NCBI GenBank assembly: GCA_021186555.1
Contig: JAJKFL010000003.1
Location: 36,134,908 to 36,198,907, forward strand
Source: Reticulitermes speratus
Taxonomy: Eukaryota > Arthropoda > Insecta > Blattodea > Rhinotermitidae
DNA length: 64,000 bases
Direction of reading: 5' to 3'
Part shown: positions 32,816 through 44,834 of the stretch, piece by piece
How positions within the stretch are numbered: position 1 is the stretch's first letter
Layout: every line of letters begins with the position of its first letter
Program-made: the position numbers and the translations under genes
The notes under the pieces: generated by a model
What the model was told of the DNA's origin: nothing
Databases searched by the model: none
What the model saw: the letters and a program-made list of their open reading frames with translations, nothing else

Positions 32816-33623
32816 TACTAACACAGATCTGTTTCATCAAATTTCTTAGGTTTTTTGGGTAATTTTAAAAACTGTCTTGAAATATGTGCGTCTGCCCCCA
32901 GAAAACTCATTGTCTAAAATGAGATTGACTTTAAAATATTCGCTTCGACAGGCTGTGTGTAAATAACTAGTTACGAATAATTCAGCTCATTTTATTTAGG
33001 CAAGCTCCTGTAATGTGCAGAATGTAACGGAATGACTTACTCATGCGCTTATGAATTTCACTCATTTATTGACAGGCTGATATAGGACACATCAGGAATT
33101 CTGCTTCACTGTTATAACAGAAAGAGATTAATAAGCACAGATAATGAAAATAAAAGTTAATATGTCCTGAAATAAACTACTGTCACAAACTATTCTTTGT
33201 GGGATCGAGGGCACCTGCTATAAATTCTAGTTACAGCAATCTGAGCCAAAGTTCCTACACCCTTCGATATGCGCTCTTATGCTCTCTCTGTGATTTTCCC
33301 GTTCGCAGTTTTTATGTAGGCTATGCACACATGCGAAGCGAAAGGATATTAGCGTTCCTGCCTGTTTAAAATTCGGGAGGGTAATGTAATTCAGTGCTGT
33401 TATGAAAAGTATAGATTAACGGATTCCAGCCACCGAAATTCATCCTCAGGTATGTCAGTCTAGTCCGCACGTCCACAGTCTATTTCTCTACGGTCTACTA
33501 TGAATAGTTCCACCAAGCACAAGGTTCACCAAAAAGTCTCCTTTTTTAAGATTACAAAAAAAAAAAAGAACTTTTTAACCATTCTAGTGTTGAGGGATTT
33601 CAGGATCCCCCCTCGGTTTAGTT
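32816..33623. other. Unassigned
   Basis: No gene or repeat recognised. A poly-A run of 12 lies at about 33555-33566. Confidence 0.45.
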
Positions 33624-33813
33624 GAGGTAGTCGCCCTTATGGGACGTTACGCGGCGTAGGTTGGTAGTAAGTTACCGAAGTTTCGGGACGGCCTACGGGT
33701 TCCATATCCAAGGGTCAAGCAGTCCAAGAGGGTTTGACCGATACGCTGGTCCGAAACACCGGTAATCAACCAGCAACCTACGCCGCGTAATATCCCAGAA
33801 GAGCGAAGGCCTC
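33624..33813. repeat. Foldback element with hammerhead-like arms
   Basis: Left arm: GAGGTAGTCGCCCTTATGGG, ACGTTACGCGGCGTAGGTTG, then ACCGAAGTTTCGGGAC. Right arm on plus: GGTCCGAAACACCGG then CAACCTACGCCGCGTAATAT and CCCAGAAGAGCGAAGGCCTC. Both ends match the 4219 element. Each arm holds a GAAAC core, and the CUGANGA half is lost or decayed in both. Confidence 0.8.
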
Positions 33814-34189
33814 AATTCTATTCTCTCTTAATTCCTGTTACTAATCCCGTGATCATACTATCTTTGTCTTAGTCACCTTGGTTATGTTCATAAAGTAAAA
33901 ATTACGGAGTTTTTCATTGTGATATTTTTTCCTTCCTCATGTCTTACCCTATTTCGTCGGTCAGGTATTCTCTTTCTTATTTAAAGACCCTCAAAATATA
34001 ATTTTACCCTGGAGTGAAAGAAACATTTTCACACCCGTATAAACGACATTCAACAAGAAGAGAAATCTTTTACCAGCAAACTGGACTTAAATTTAGGGCA
34101 GAAACTAGTTAAATGCTACATTTGGAGCATACCTTTTTATGCTGCTGAAACTTAGGCACTTCCGCAGTTAGATCGGAAATACCTTGAAC

Positions 34190-34545
34190 ATGTTTAAATG
34201 TGTTGATGGAGAATGAAGGAGAAGATCAGTTGGACCGATCGTGTGAAAAATGACACAGAGTCAAGGAGGAAAGGAATATCCTACATAAAATAGAAAGAAA
34301 GCAAGCTTACTTGATTGGTCACATCTTACGTAAGAACTGCCTTCTCAAACACGTCACTGAAGGAAAGACAGAAGGGACAGGGATAAGAGGAAGAAGACGA
34401 AGGCAGCTACTGGATGGTCTTTAGGTAAAGAGAAGATACTGGAACTTGAAAGAGGAAGTTCTAGATCGCGCTTTGTGGAGAACTCGCTTTGGAAGAGGCT
34501 ATGGACCTGTCGCAAGAAAGACTGTTTAATACACTAATAATACAA
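34190..34545 (+). mobile_element. Second LINE family: C-terminal region (GRGYGPV)
   Basis: The plus strand reads RMKEKISWTDRVKND, then after a frameshift VKEERNILHKIERKQAYLIG then HILRKNCLLKHVTEGK, RRRRQLLDGL, stop, then NLKEEVLDRALWRTRFGRGY and GPVARKTV with a stop at 34528-34530. It has at least one frameshift and one internal stop. It carries about 100 codons more than the 24806 copy. Confidence 0.85.
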
Positions 34546-34589
34546 AGAAATGTAAAGTTGTCCCCGTAAATGTCATGCAGTCATGTAGC

Positions 34590-34845
34590 TCTCCTAATGC
34601 TTCGCCTTTGCTCTACATGGCGGTGAGTGGTCAGAGTTGTGTCGCGACCAGCTTACACCCGCAGAAATTGCCCACTTGTGTCTCCTGAATACAAGACTGG
34701 GTGGGACCCAGTGGCGGTCTGGACGATTTGTAGAAGAGAAGAACGTCATGCCTCTGCAGGAATTCGAACTCGATTCCTCGACAATCCAGAACATAGACTA
34801 GTCACTAAACTTACTGCGCCATTTCTAACCCACACAAAATAATAC
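34590..34845 (-). mobile_element. tRNA-derived SINE family A
   Basis: On the minus strand AAATGGCGCAGTAAGTTTAG forms the A box region (plus 34809-34828) and GAGTTCGAATTCCTG the B box (plus 34758-34772). The body has CCAGACCGCCACTGGGTCCC then ACCCAGTCTTGTATTC, as in the 11340 copy. The open frame on the plus strand at 34627-34842 is a by-product. Confidence 0.75.
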
Positions 34846-35094
34846 GAAATGCTTAAGAATCATTAAATATCTCAATGGATCGATTTCCTTTCAAAAATGA
34901 AATAATTGCTTAGCTGTATAAGGAAATGCCGCATCTTATGAAACTCTAAAAGTTCTATGCGTTGTTGTCACTAGCCCATAACTGGCCAATATCCTGACCA
35001 AGATAAATCAATTCACAAGTATTCACACTACAAATAATCTTTTGACTGCGGCGGTTAGTCGCCGATCTGTCACCGCGGAAGACCAGATCCGATT

Positions 35095-35200
35095 GCTAAA
35101 CTAACTAACCAACTATCTAACTAACTAACTAACTAACTTGATGGAGTAGAATTCTTTTAGAGAAGCAATTGAATGTTCAGGTAATCAAGAAACTTCAGAT
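35095..35200 (-). mobile_element. LINE 3' UTR (NLRVP family) with (CTAA)n tail
   Basis: The plus strand has (AACT)n at about 35098-35138, followed by TTGATGGAGTAGAATTCTTT, TAGAGAAGCAATTG and TCAAGAAACTTC. Read on the minus strand this is the family 3' UTR ending in a (GTTA)n tail, matching the end of the 18060 copy. Confidence 0.6.
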
Positions 35201-35318
35201 AATTTATCGACCTGAAATGTTCATTGTAGTGTTCAGAGGCCGGTGTTGGGCTCACTGAGTTGTACTGATCATAAAGACTCGAAGACGAGGATGACTGTAC
35301 ATTATTAATAAGGAAGTA

Positions 35319-35503
35319 CAGTCGAATCCGGTTATAACGACATCGGTTTATGGGACACCTCGTCTATAGCGTCAGATATTCTGTGTCACCAATTAATTCC
35401 TCACTGTTAACCATAACATTATACCCCTCGGTTATAACAAAACTCGTTTATAACGATACAAAGTATTCAGTCCCTTTCTTGATGTAATAATCGAATTCGA
35501 CTG
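35319..35503. mobile_element. pogo/Tigger-like MITE with TA duplication
   Basis: Left terminus CAGTCGAATCCGGTTATAAC and right terminus ATCGAATTCGACTG are inverted and are flanked on both sides by TA (35317-35318 and 35504-35505). The CAGT(C/T)GAA...TATAACGA start is characteristic of pogo/Tigger-type Tc1-mariner elements. Internal words GGTTATAAC and GTTTATAACGA repeat the sub-terminal motif. At 185 bp it has no transposase. Confidence 0.85.
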
Positions 35504-35505
35504 TA

Positions 35506-38500
35506 TTTGAAGAAAAGCGGTAGCGGCCTATTTGAACGTACTGCCTTAGAATTTTCTTGGCGGTACTGAAAAAAACCACCGGGAACTTCGGTCAGTACAG
35601 ACAGCCTCCATTTCACGAGATCAACCATACAAATCCAAATACGTAGTTGCAGTAACAAATTTTGTAAGAGTTATGGTGCCCTCCTACTTAAATGAATCAC
35701 ATCCTTTAATATTTACTACCATCAGGACTGTCCAGAGTGTGTGATCAGGCTGTTCAAATCTGTAATTGGACAAGAAGTTAGAAGCTACTCTTTCACATAT
35801 CAGGGCGGCGACTTTTATGGCAAGTACTTTAATGCATCTCGCCAATACCACGATATGGGTGCACGAACAACATATTAAATTAATACGATAGCTCCTTGCT
35901 TACATTCATAAATGCTTCTGCTGTCACAGCCATTTTTAATTTATTACTCTACGATCTGAAGCTCATACATCTTTAATAAACATGAAGATAATTTGCACAC
36001 ATGCAAGTATAAATACAGACTATAGCCTATAGAAAGGCTAACTGGAGCAGAGTCCAACCTGAGGAGCAGAAATTTAAAATTGAGTCTTACTAGTACATTA
36101 TATAGTGAAAAGGGACACGGTGGAGGGATTGAAAGACTTGCAACACTGAGGCAGAACACTGAAGAATGAAGACAGCTGAAAGAAGCTACAAGAAGAATCT
36201 ACTGCGAATGGTGTTCAATCAAGTATATTTTAGACTGAAATTTTTAACAATGTTAATCACAGGTAATAATAGTGTCATTCATTGAATAAATACACAAAAA
36301 TTTTAAAATTATATACGTATAATTTACACATTTACGTGATCCTTTACCTTATAGACTGTTACTATGGTCTGTATATCATCTTGATTGCTGGCCTTGAAGA
36401 CTGAAACACTTTTGAATACTGTATCAAGTATGTTAACTTAAAGTAACACGTATCATTGCAATTTATTTCCACCAGAATCAACACGTAAGTTTACCGACAG
36501 ACGTATTTAAGAGTAAGGCAAATATTTTCACGTAATAAGAAGCACATTCGCTATAAAACGCTTTATTTTAAATTATAAGAACATTATATTTCTTCACACT
36601 GATTTTGAGAGCAACTCTTAACAAAAATTTTACCCAATGTTTGGTTGCTCTACCAAAACACCAAAACAAGGAACTAATGTGCAAATTCCACAGTAGGAGA
36701 TAGTTCACTTTACTTCTAAATGCATTGACATCACAAACCTACGAACATAACGTACATGGAATAACTGTCAACCTTTCCAACCCCTATCCTCCCTAAAAAT
36801 AGCGTAGATATAGCACGTGTCTGCGGGAAAAGGGATGGGGCTGAACTGCAAACGTCCATAGCAGGACATCGGAATCCTCCTCACTTACGAGTTTATACGA
36901 GGCACGTCCATCTATACAGTAAGCCTCTGCCCTCATATATGCATCAGCCTATTGAGATTCAGATGGAAGCACCAGCACAAAACAGTGTATATCCTGCAAG
37001 TGGAACAGAGAGGAACAATGACTACGTATTCACTGCATGAATATAGCTTCAGATACGTTTGACTCAAAAGTCGTATAAATTTCGTCATTTTAGAAACAAA
37101 TATAAATAAACAAAGCCAGAATTACAATGAATTCAATTATATGTATGGGATGTGTTGAGTTGTACTTTTTTTTTCGGAAATTTAAATTGCTTTAAGATAC
37201 ATAATTAAGCAAAAAACAAACCTTTCTCTTGCAATGTGTGTTTCACACCATAATTACTTGACAATTTAACTGTTCTCTAATTAAGAATATGAAAACCGCT
37301 TCTTCGAATAAATACAGAAATCAATGCCAACCTCCAGGTTAAGAATTTCTCATTACAATGTAACGTGCATGAATAAATAATAATTTTACTTTGTGAGAGT
37401 AAGAATTAAATTTGTCACAAATTTTTCTAACACTTTCTTCACACAGACACGTCTAAGTTTTCGCAGGATGTTCTGTACTCCATATTACCATACCTAAGTA
37501 GACTTATCTCCCCTTTTTTCCCTAGAAACAACATAAATCTGATACGGACTGTAAACAGGGCAATGTTGTTTACAAACCTTTACAATTTTTCAGTCACATC
37601 AAGAAGAGAAGCTGTACGTACTGCGATATTACTGTTTAAGTACTAGTGTATTCCTGTGGGTGATCTGAATTCTAAACATCCTGTTTCGAATGGTCAGTAC
37701 CAAACCGCTCAGATCTGAGCCTCGTATATTTATTTGTAAGATGTCACTTTGAAACTTCAGCTCCACAATGTCCCATGCACTAGTCTTCTGACGAGAGAGG
37801 TGATGTGGTAGATACTGTGGTCAATCAGAATGTCCGACTTTCAGAAGCAATTGTCCCTAATATTCGAGTAAAAGATCATCTGTTAATAATGTTCAGAAAT
37901 CTTTATTAATGTAGAGATAGGGACGTTTTAGGCCTCCTAGAAATATGCAAAAATTTAGAAAGGTTAATATTTCCTAGACTCAAAAGTAGTTCTTTCACGA
38001 ACATGTTAAGGCAGCTCGCAGCTTTGCAGTCTGCAGGAAAAATTGCTGCCTATCTAAGGTAGACAGCCAACGGAATCGTTAACAGAAATATAAAATTATG
38101 GAATGGGAGCCGAGATTAATTAAGTAAAACAGCAGCAGTAAACTGGTCACTAAAAGTATGGCCAGGAGGAAGGCACTTTGACATTCAAAATCTAAAAATA
38201 AACTGTGAGGTCACACGTCAAGCAGTGTGGTCTATTACAAAATACTTAATAAAATGGAATGCACCAAAGACAACTGCAATTCATTTCCTCACAGGCCTTA
38301 AATTCTATATGACAAAGCTAGCACTATAGCCTGTTGCTCAGAAAACTAGTCGAAAAAACACAGTCTCTGTGACTATGCCTAAAAGGGTGGATGGAAGCTA
38401 GAATTGATGCAATGGCGATTCGTCGATGAAAACCTTTCGACGAAAGTTAGATCTTGTGGTATTTTAAAATTAATTAAAATTTTGAAGTTAACGACATATC

Positions 38501-39420
38501 TGTGGGTTTTACGGCGTTCTAAAGGAAAGTCTCAGGCGCTTCCCAAGAAGACCTCTACGTTATTTAGCGTCATGTTTAGCTGTTGCATTCTTCCTTGCAG
38601 ATGTCCGGTAACAATCGATATTTCCTCGAAATTAACGACCGAATAGCCTCCTATTTTCTTCTGAACAATTTTGCAATACTTATTGTAAAAGAGCGTATAA
38701 GTACAATCAAGAAAAGAAGAAAGTCAGTTTGGTTTCCATGAACGTCACAAGACGACATGTATTCAGTTATTAGCTGTTGCTTACTGCACATTTGCCATTT
38801 TGGCAATACAAAGACGTCGCCACTAAAGAAGAGGCGTTATAGTATAAAACCACATTTTTCCTTCATTTATCTTATTGTGAAAAGAAAAATAACTATAAAA
38901 ACTTACAAAACATACAAAACATACACAATAAAAGTAAACCTCAAATGTCCTGTCTCAGAATTTGGTTTAATGTTGCGTAAAGTCGCTAGTTCTCAAGTTC
39001 TTTCGGAAAAATGAACTTGCCAACACTGTCAAAATGAAGGAATAAAATATGGACTGGAATGAACTGGCTCAGTGTGTGGTTAATTGGTGTGCTGTTGTGA
39101 ATTTGGTCATAAACCTACAGATTCATTAAAGGCAGGGAAATAAGTTGAAAAACTATTTTCTTTAAAACAAGGATTATGTTCTATGCAGTCAATTACCTCA
39201 TGATTACAACGTATTGGTAGTAAGATTTCGTTGCATTTCAAGTTTTATTTTATTTTTTTGGCGTGCAAGGAAGCCTATATGCTGAAGAGTTTCGACGTAT
39301 ATCTTACAGATTCTCGCGTTTCTGAATCACACGTCAGAAGTGCTATGCTGCTCTAGGTTAACAGTTACAAAATGCAGCTCAGTGTATATTACACTCTGAG
39401 CGACAAAATATTTTGATGAT
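35506..39420. other. Unassigned 3.9 kb, the longest featureless stretch
   Basis: No gene, tRNA or recognised repeat family. Open frames are at most 85 codons (38404-38646 and 38757-39014, plus) and carry no recognisable domain. This could be intergenic or intronic DNA older than the recent insertions. Confidence 0.5.
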
Positions 39421-39424
39421 AACA

Positions 39425-39815
39425 AATTCTTTGGAGCAGAGGCATTCTTGACAAGTTAACAATTCCTCATCTAAACAAAAACTTTTCCGCATTTTATGAA
39501 AGCTGAAATTTCATTGCCGTTTTCACAAGTTGCCGCCAATTTTACTTTGAGTCAGATGAATTCAGTCTACACTATCCCATCCTTATTCCCAAAGACCTAC
39601 TTTAATATTATCCTCCGTCTACGGCCAGGTCTCTCAAGTTCTCTGGTACCATACTTCTTTGCCAAATACTGTATGCACTTTTCTCCTCCCAATACGTGAC
39701 AAATGCCCTCCGTCTCATTTTTCTTGATATGAACAGTCCAATAATCTTCCATGAGGACTACAAGCAATGAATCTCCTCATTATGCAATTTTCTACACCTT
39801 CCTATTATTACTCTT
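39425..39815 (-). mobile_element. LINE tail (NLRVP family)
   Basis: The plus strand begins GGAGCAGAGGCATTCTTGAC then AAGTTAACAATTCCTCATCT and TTCCGCATTTTATGAAAGC, the reverse of the family 3' UTR. It continues through TTCACAAGTTGCCGCCAA, corresponding on the minus strand to WR..V. Upstream on the minus strand, sequence equivalent to MGRREKCI and to a decayed RR...D.IK segment is visible. Frames are broken. Confidence 0.7.
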
Positions 39816-40300
39816 TCTTAAGCCCAATTAATATAAGTTTAATACAACTTTAAATCCCAGTGGTAAATGTACGTACCACCAGATATATGAGAGGAAAATT
39901 GCATTTTGCCCGCACAGTGCATTTATTTGTTCTATATGATTCAGCCTTCACCGACTGTTCTTTATAAGCGAAGAACACTGTGTTCTTTGTGAGGTGCAAA
40001 GTGAATCATTGCTCCAAAGATTCATTCATTTTAGTCTTAACATTGTTCATTCAGTGCGAAAAACACTGAAAATGGTTCTGAATTATAGCAATTACAGTGT
40101 GTTAAAGAAATTAGAAGATTATATTGTGCAATCTAGGAATAGCCCTATCTATTTCAATTAAAATTAATTAGTATATTTAACTCGATAAATTATTTCACCT
40201 AATAAATTCCCATTAAAGCTATGCAAAAAAATATGTAATCCCATAGCCTCATTTTATGTCATCAGTGGAAACACTGCCTCCATCTTAATGACATATCTTC
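39816..40300. other. Unassigned
   Basis: No gene or repeat recognised. Confidence 0.4.
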
Positions 40301-40304
40301 TACC

Positions 40305-40345
40305 CTGAAGATGAAGGCAGTAAGTTACTCAAAAACCTCAGTAAT
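40305..40345 (+). ncRNA. Degenerate hammerhead-like motif
   Basis: CTGAAGA (40305-40311), T, GAAGGC, then a small hairpin AGTAAGTTACT. The expected CGAAAC is replaced by CAAAAACC. Only the 5' half is convincing. Confidence 0.3.
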
Positions 40346-40472
40346 TTTTATCATAGTATATGGCGTCACTGGTTAGAAGACAGTATTCTTCATTTTACAA
40401 CCGTGGTAAACTCAAATAATACTCGGCAAAATCTGATCACTGATAGCCAATATAAAGCTATATTTTTTCACG

Positions 40473-40494
40473 GTTTCGATTGAGATATCATCAG
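40473..40494 (-). ncRNA. Hammerhead ribozyme-like motif, Penelope type
   Basis: Minus strand: CUGAUGA (40494-40488), then UAUCUCAAUC, then GAAAC (40477-40473) and CGUGAAAAAAUAUAG. Both catalytic boxes are intact, but stem II is short (about 3 bp) and may have lost part of one arm. An AT-rich tail follows. The words CACGGTTTCGAT and ATATCATCAG on plus are typical of this repeat class. Confidence 0.45.
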
Positions 40495-40499
40495 GACAG

Positions 40500-42180
40500 A
40501 TGTGTCAAGCATGTATGCAAACTGATGCAATAATCAGACGCAAGATTATAGCATGTAAATCGTAAGACAAATGTCGCAAGGAATGTGTTAGGTAAGCAAT
40601 ATTGATTAGATTTACTTGGAATGAGGAAAGGGCCAGAGGAGACCCTGCGCCTCCTAGCCCTTAAATAAGTTGCATTTAAAAAAGATTCTGCTAATTCTAA
40701 ACGACATTAAATCTTGGAAAAATATGTGACGAGACAAGAAAGTAATGGATTTGTGATAACAGAAAAGGTTATTTATAAGCACAGTCGCAAGAAGATCGTA
40801 CAAGGTCCTGGGTTTGTTAAACTTGCATAGCTCTCCAGATTTGTTCATAAATTTTACCGCGTTGTTTAAGGGGTGTTGATGTTTGGTCCAACATAGATAT
40901 TTACCGTTTTCAATGATCATGGGTTTTTCCTTCTCAAACACATCGCTTCGCAAACTGATGTTTTTCTCTCTTCAGATTTAAGGATGGAAAGTTTCAGTGA
41001 TCGAATCTAGCTGATGTTAACAGATTCAGAGAAATAGTGACCTCCTATTAATCACATATGATGACAGCGACGGAAGTAATTTTCCAAACTTTTTGTTTAA
41101 GAAATAAATACAGAGGAAGGACATTGTCCAAAATAATTGTGATGTTCGTTGCAATACTTACGGCTATCCAGCAAGTTTAACTGTGTAAATTATATCGCAC
41201 ACCTTCAACGCTCTCCGTTGAAATCCGAGAAGAGAAAAGTAAGAAATTTTGCCTGAGATTAATATTATTTTATAGTGTAGACACTGCAGAAAACCAACAT
41301 CTGGCAACTCCTCTCGTTACTTACAGAACACATAAAAAGGAAACTGTTAAAGAAACATTTCCATGGACACCGGAAAGAAGAATTCCATTCTTCCGTTTCA
41401 TGCTTTTCTTTTGGGGGGGGGGGGTTGGAAGCCTGTATTGTACACAAGTATAGAGCAAAATGTGGACACAACTCTAGGCGCAAGACAAAAGTTTGAAGAA
41501 GAGAATTCTTGTTAGAACAGCCTATCATCATATTGTCCGTCACAAGCTGCAAGACAAAGAAAGAGAAGAAGCACAGGATGACATGGAAAATCGTGCAGGA
41601 AAGAAGAGAGACAGATAAGTGGTATGGTGTATGGTGAAGCAATATATCCGGAACGGGAAATGGCCGCATGAATATGCATAAAGTTGCTACTTTTCTACGC
41701 TGCTTACTGACGTATATTATACAAGAGAGGCGGTACCGACCTCAGCTTGCGTCGACATATCAACCATTCTACGATTAATTAAACACAGTGCCTACATGTG
41801 AATATTTAATGTGTGCTTTTAATTTTATTGGCGCCCCTGTCAGTCAAATGGCACACACAATTGTTCATGCTTGTGTTTCATAGGAGTTCATTACGCGGGT
41901 AATTTGCAGTAAGTTACTTAATATTGCCCTTTCTATGAATAATATCTTGTTGATGTGCTAGTATGATCATCTGCATGAATATTTACCGTAAGATAACTGG
42001 TCTTTCCAAACTGAACAAACATTTCAGTTAATATTTTAATGCATATTTGAACATTACCCTTTTTACATAACTACAATTCATCAGTCTGTCCGTAATCTTC
42101 TGTATCTCAGACACTAAAAAGTGTAAATAATAAAGTTATTCTTTAGTAAGATAAAAATTAAAAATCCGTTATCTGTGGTT
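40500..42180. other. Unassigned, with a 12-G run
   Basis: No gene recognised. G-run at 41413-41424. The minus-strand frame at 41265-41669 (134 codons) crosses the run as poly-proline and has no domain, so it is rejected as a gene. Confidence 0.45.
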
Positions 42181-42184
42181 TTAC

Positions 42185-42290
42185 ATACATGGGTTCGAAT
42201 CCAAGTCGGTTTCTGCGGCAGTCTGTTATGCAATACTTGTCACTCTGGGGAAAACCATGCTAGCGCCCCCCCCCCCCCCCGGCGTGATGC
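42185..42290 (+). mobile_element. tRNA-derived SINE fragment ending in a C-run
   Basis: A B box GGGTTCGAATCC lies at 42191-42202, followed by AAGTCGGTTTCTGCGGCAG and GGGGAAAACCATGC. It ends at 15 consecutive C (42266-42280). The A box side is decayed. Confidence 0.5.
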
Positions 42291-43925
42291 GGGAATAAAA
42301 AAAGTATTAATAAAGTAGAATTTTCTGCAGGGGCACGCTAGTAAAAATTAGAAAAAAATAGAGGAAATGTCAGTTTACATTAAAATTATGTTGGCAGGAC
42401 TGAAAATGTATGACAGATGTGAAGTAATGATATATACCCTCTTTGGCATCCAGCTGGTTTTCATTGTCTGTGACAAGACTTCAGTCTAAATGAAACAAGT
42501 ACAAGTAGGAGCGATGCTCATAAAGAACATCTTTGTCTTGAAAAAAATGAGGGTGTGATAGTGAGTACTAACGTTTTATGTATTTTCTGCACGTATATCA
42601 TTTTTAACTTGTTTGTGTTGCTTTATGTCGTCTTTATAGTGTTTACGTCATATAACTTCCACTATGACGTAAATTTCTATATTACATACATCGAAGTGGA
42701 TTACGAACGGAGTTTACCTTTAGGTTTTGATTTTGAGAGAAAATTATTTATAAATCAATGTCAGGTGTAAGAACCCTCCTGGATAATTCAAAACATTTAC
42801 TAAGTATTCTTCAATTAACATGCAAGAAAGACGGATGAACTGAGCCAGGGGAGTTAGTTTTGAAGGTCGAAACCTAGCTCTCTGAACATGAAAAAAATTG
42901 AATTAAAACCTTCTACAAGGAAATTAAATGAATTTTGAGACTTTAGCAGAGAAGGCGCGTACATTTGGTCGAGAGACAGGGACAGAGAAAACGTGTGTCG
43001 GTGCGTGCAGGCTTACGCATGTCTGCCTTTTGTATGTGGAAAGTCAGATGATTTCCTCGGGAGAGGAAACGACTATCAACAAGAGATACTCCTTTTGAGG
43101 ATACATAGCTATTTCTAGTAGTATTTTTTATAATTGTTAAATAAGCAACGCGTAACGGAAAATCCATCAGCCATGAATTCAACAATGTATTCATTTTATT
43201 TTCGCCTTACTAACTTCTGAATGAAATGGAAGCTTCAGTAAGTCTTTTATATATTGAAAGACAGAACAAAAAAGAGAAAAATCGTTCTCCTTCCACTTCT
43301 ATCCTCTAAAAAGCCAATTCTAGGCCTATACTCTTGTCTTGATCTCCTTTTGAGCCCGCACCAGTTTTTGTTTGACGGGTTGCTTCGATTTCCCCTTGCT
43401 ACACCCCCTTAACTTTCCAAAATCCCGCATCGTAGGCGCATGTCATATCCAGTAGCAAGGGCAAAGCACCGCTTTGAAAAATGATCCATCTCCACGTCAA
43501 AAAGGGGAAAAAGATTTTTCTTTCTTTTTCCTTCATTCTCTTGTGATTCTGTGCTGTAGCTAGTCTGTTCTTCTTTCCGTATTTCTCTTTTTTTTTCCTT
43601 TCCAGTCTTTTTTTCATTTCTATTCTAACTTCAATTTCGGTCCAAGTGACGTGGCTTCAGAATCTAAAGACTGTAAAAGAGACAATGGCCACGAAGATGC
43701 GCTGATGAAAAATAATGCTAAAAGTCTCATATCTGGAAGGCCGAATTGCGCCGGTGACGGTAAAATCTCGCCGTCCTTTGCTGATACGTTCGTCAGGCGG
43801 ATGCTTTCCAGTCCAATGTATAGCCAATTTCGACATTCGAAAATAAATTTTAAGTCCAGTGTCAGGCCAAATCAGTTTTGCAATTCAAACAGAACACATT
43901 AACATGAAGGGTCATATGTAAAAAT
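42291..43925. other. Unassigned
   Basis: No gene recognised. Small frames (42555-42770, 43651-43902 plus; 42943-43194, 43399-43617 minus) show no domain. A pyrimidine-rich patch lies at 43510-43625. Confidence 0.45.
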
Positions 43926-43929
43926 ATGT

Positions 43930-44120
43930 AAAAGGTAAAGGTAAAGCAATCCCATTATAGGCCTTGGCAGGCCCTTAGCGCTCCAGGAGGTCGAGGCTCC
44001 CAGGTTTTTTGACAATCGGCACATGAAGGTGGTAAGGTTGTCAGCCCTACGCACCGGCCGCCTTTACCCCCCAGGAAAGATTCCTGGTACTCATTTCTGT
44101 TAGAGGCTGAGTCGACCTAG
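43930..44120 (-). mobile_element. tRNA-derived SINE family D, head missing
   Basis: The minus strand reads GGTCGACTCAGCCTCTAACA, GAAATGAGTACCAGGAATCT, GGGGGGTAAAGGCGGCCGGT, GTCAAAAAACCTGGGAGCC and ends with CTTTACCTTTACC (plus 43935-43947). It is the clearest copy of the body and tail. The tRNA head is absent. Confidence 0.75.
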
Positions 44121-44309
44121 ATGTATGAAATTGTTAAAACCAAAAATGTCCTTTGTTGGTATAGAAAGACATTCGAACATGTCGTGTCCTGGGGCAATAA
44201 AGAAATCAGTTACATTGAAATGTTAAAATAAAAAAAGTTGAGTTCAACTTTTTCCCGGTGGATTTTTAGTCCTAAAATTAATTTTTTCCTATGGTTTTCA
44301 CTTAACACT

Positions 44310-44830
44310 TCGGCGCGTTCGCAAAACAGTTGTTGGCGTGAAAAAGCAATGAGTATTGTATCGCATATTCTGAGTGTGTGTCTGCAGCCTTAAATATCCA
44401 GCATGAAAATGGCATGCGCCGTATTTTGTTGTCATCTGTTGACTGTTTGGCTGTACCGTATTTTTTTACAGTATCTCATAAACGACAAAATTTTCGAAAA
44501 ATAAATTTATTGAGTATAAAACGTGGGTTTTGATTTTCTATACAAGTGTTGTATGAAGCATTTCTAATTCTAAGAAGAATTTAGTAAGACATTATCATCA
44601 ATGTACACAGGTATTCATGTAAAGTACCCGTTATTCTTATCAGATTTTAATAAAACTTAAATTTTCTCAACACATTTTCAAAAAAAAATACTCAAATTTC
44701 ATGAATATTCTTCCAGTGGGAGTCGAGTTGTTCCATGCAGACGGAACGGAGCGGACAGACCTGACGAAGCTAATAGTCGCTTATGGCAATTTTGCAAACG
44801 CGCCTAAAAATGAGCGTGCTTTGGGACACA
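44310..44830 (+). repeat. Unclassified repeat U (copy 1)
   Basis: Shares a long ordered series of words with 47105-47675 and 57900-58345: ATTCTGAGTGTGTG, ATCCAGCATG, TGTCATCTGTTGACTG, ATTCTAAGAAGAATTTAG, TTCATGTAAAGTACCCGTTA, TCAGATTTTAATAAAACT and GGGAGTCGAGTTGTTCCATG, ending GCAATTTTGCAAACGCGCCT. No open frame persists and no terminal repeats are evident. Confidence 0.8.
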
Positions 44831-44834
44831 TTTG

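Noticed and set aside
41265-41669. 134-codon minus ORF with a PPPP stretch
   Set aside because: The prolines come from a 12-G homopolymer. The rest is low-complexity Phe/Ser/Cys with no domain.
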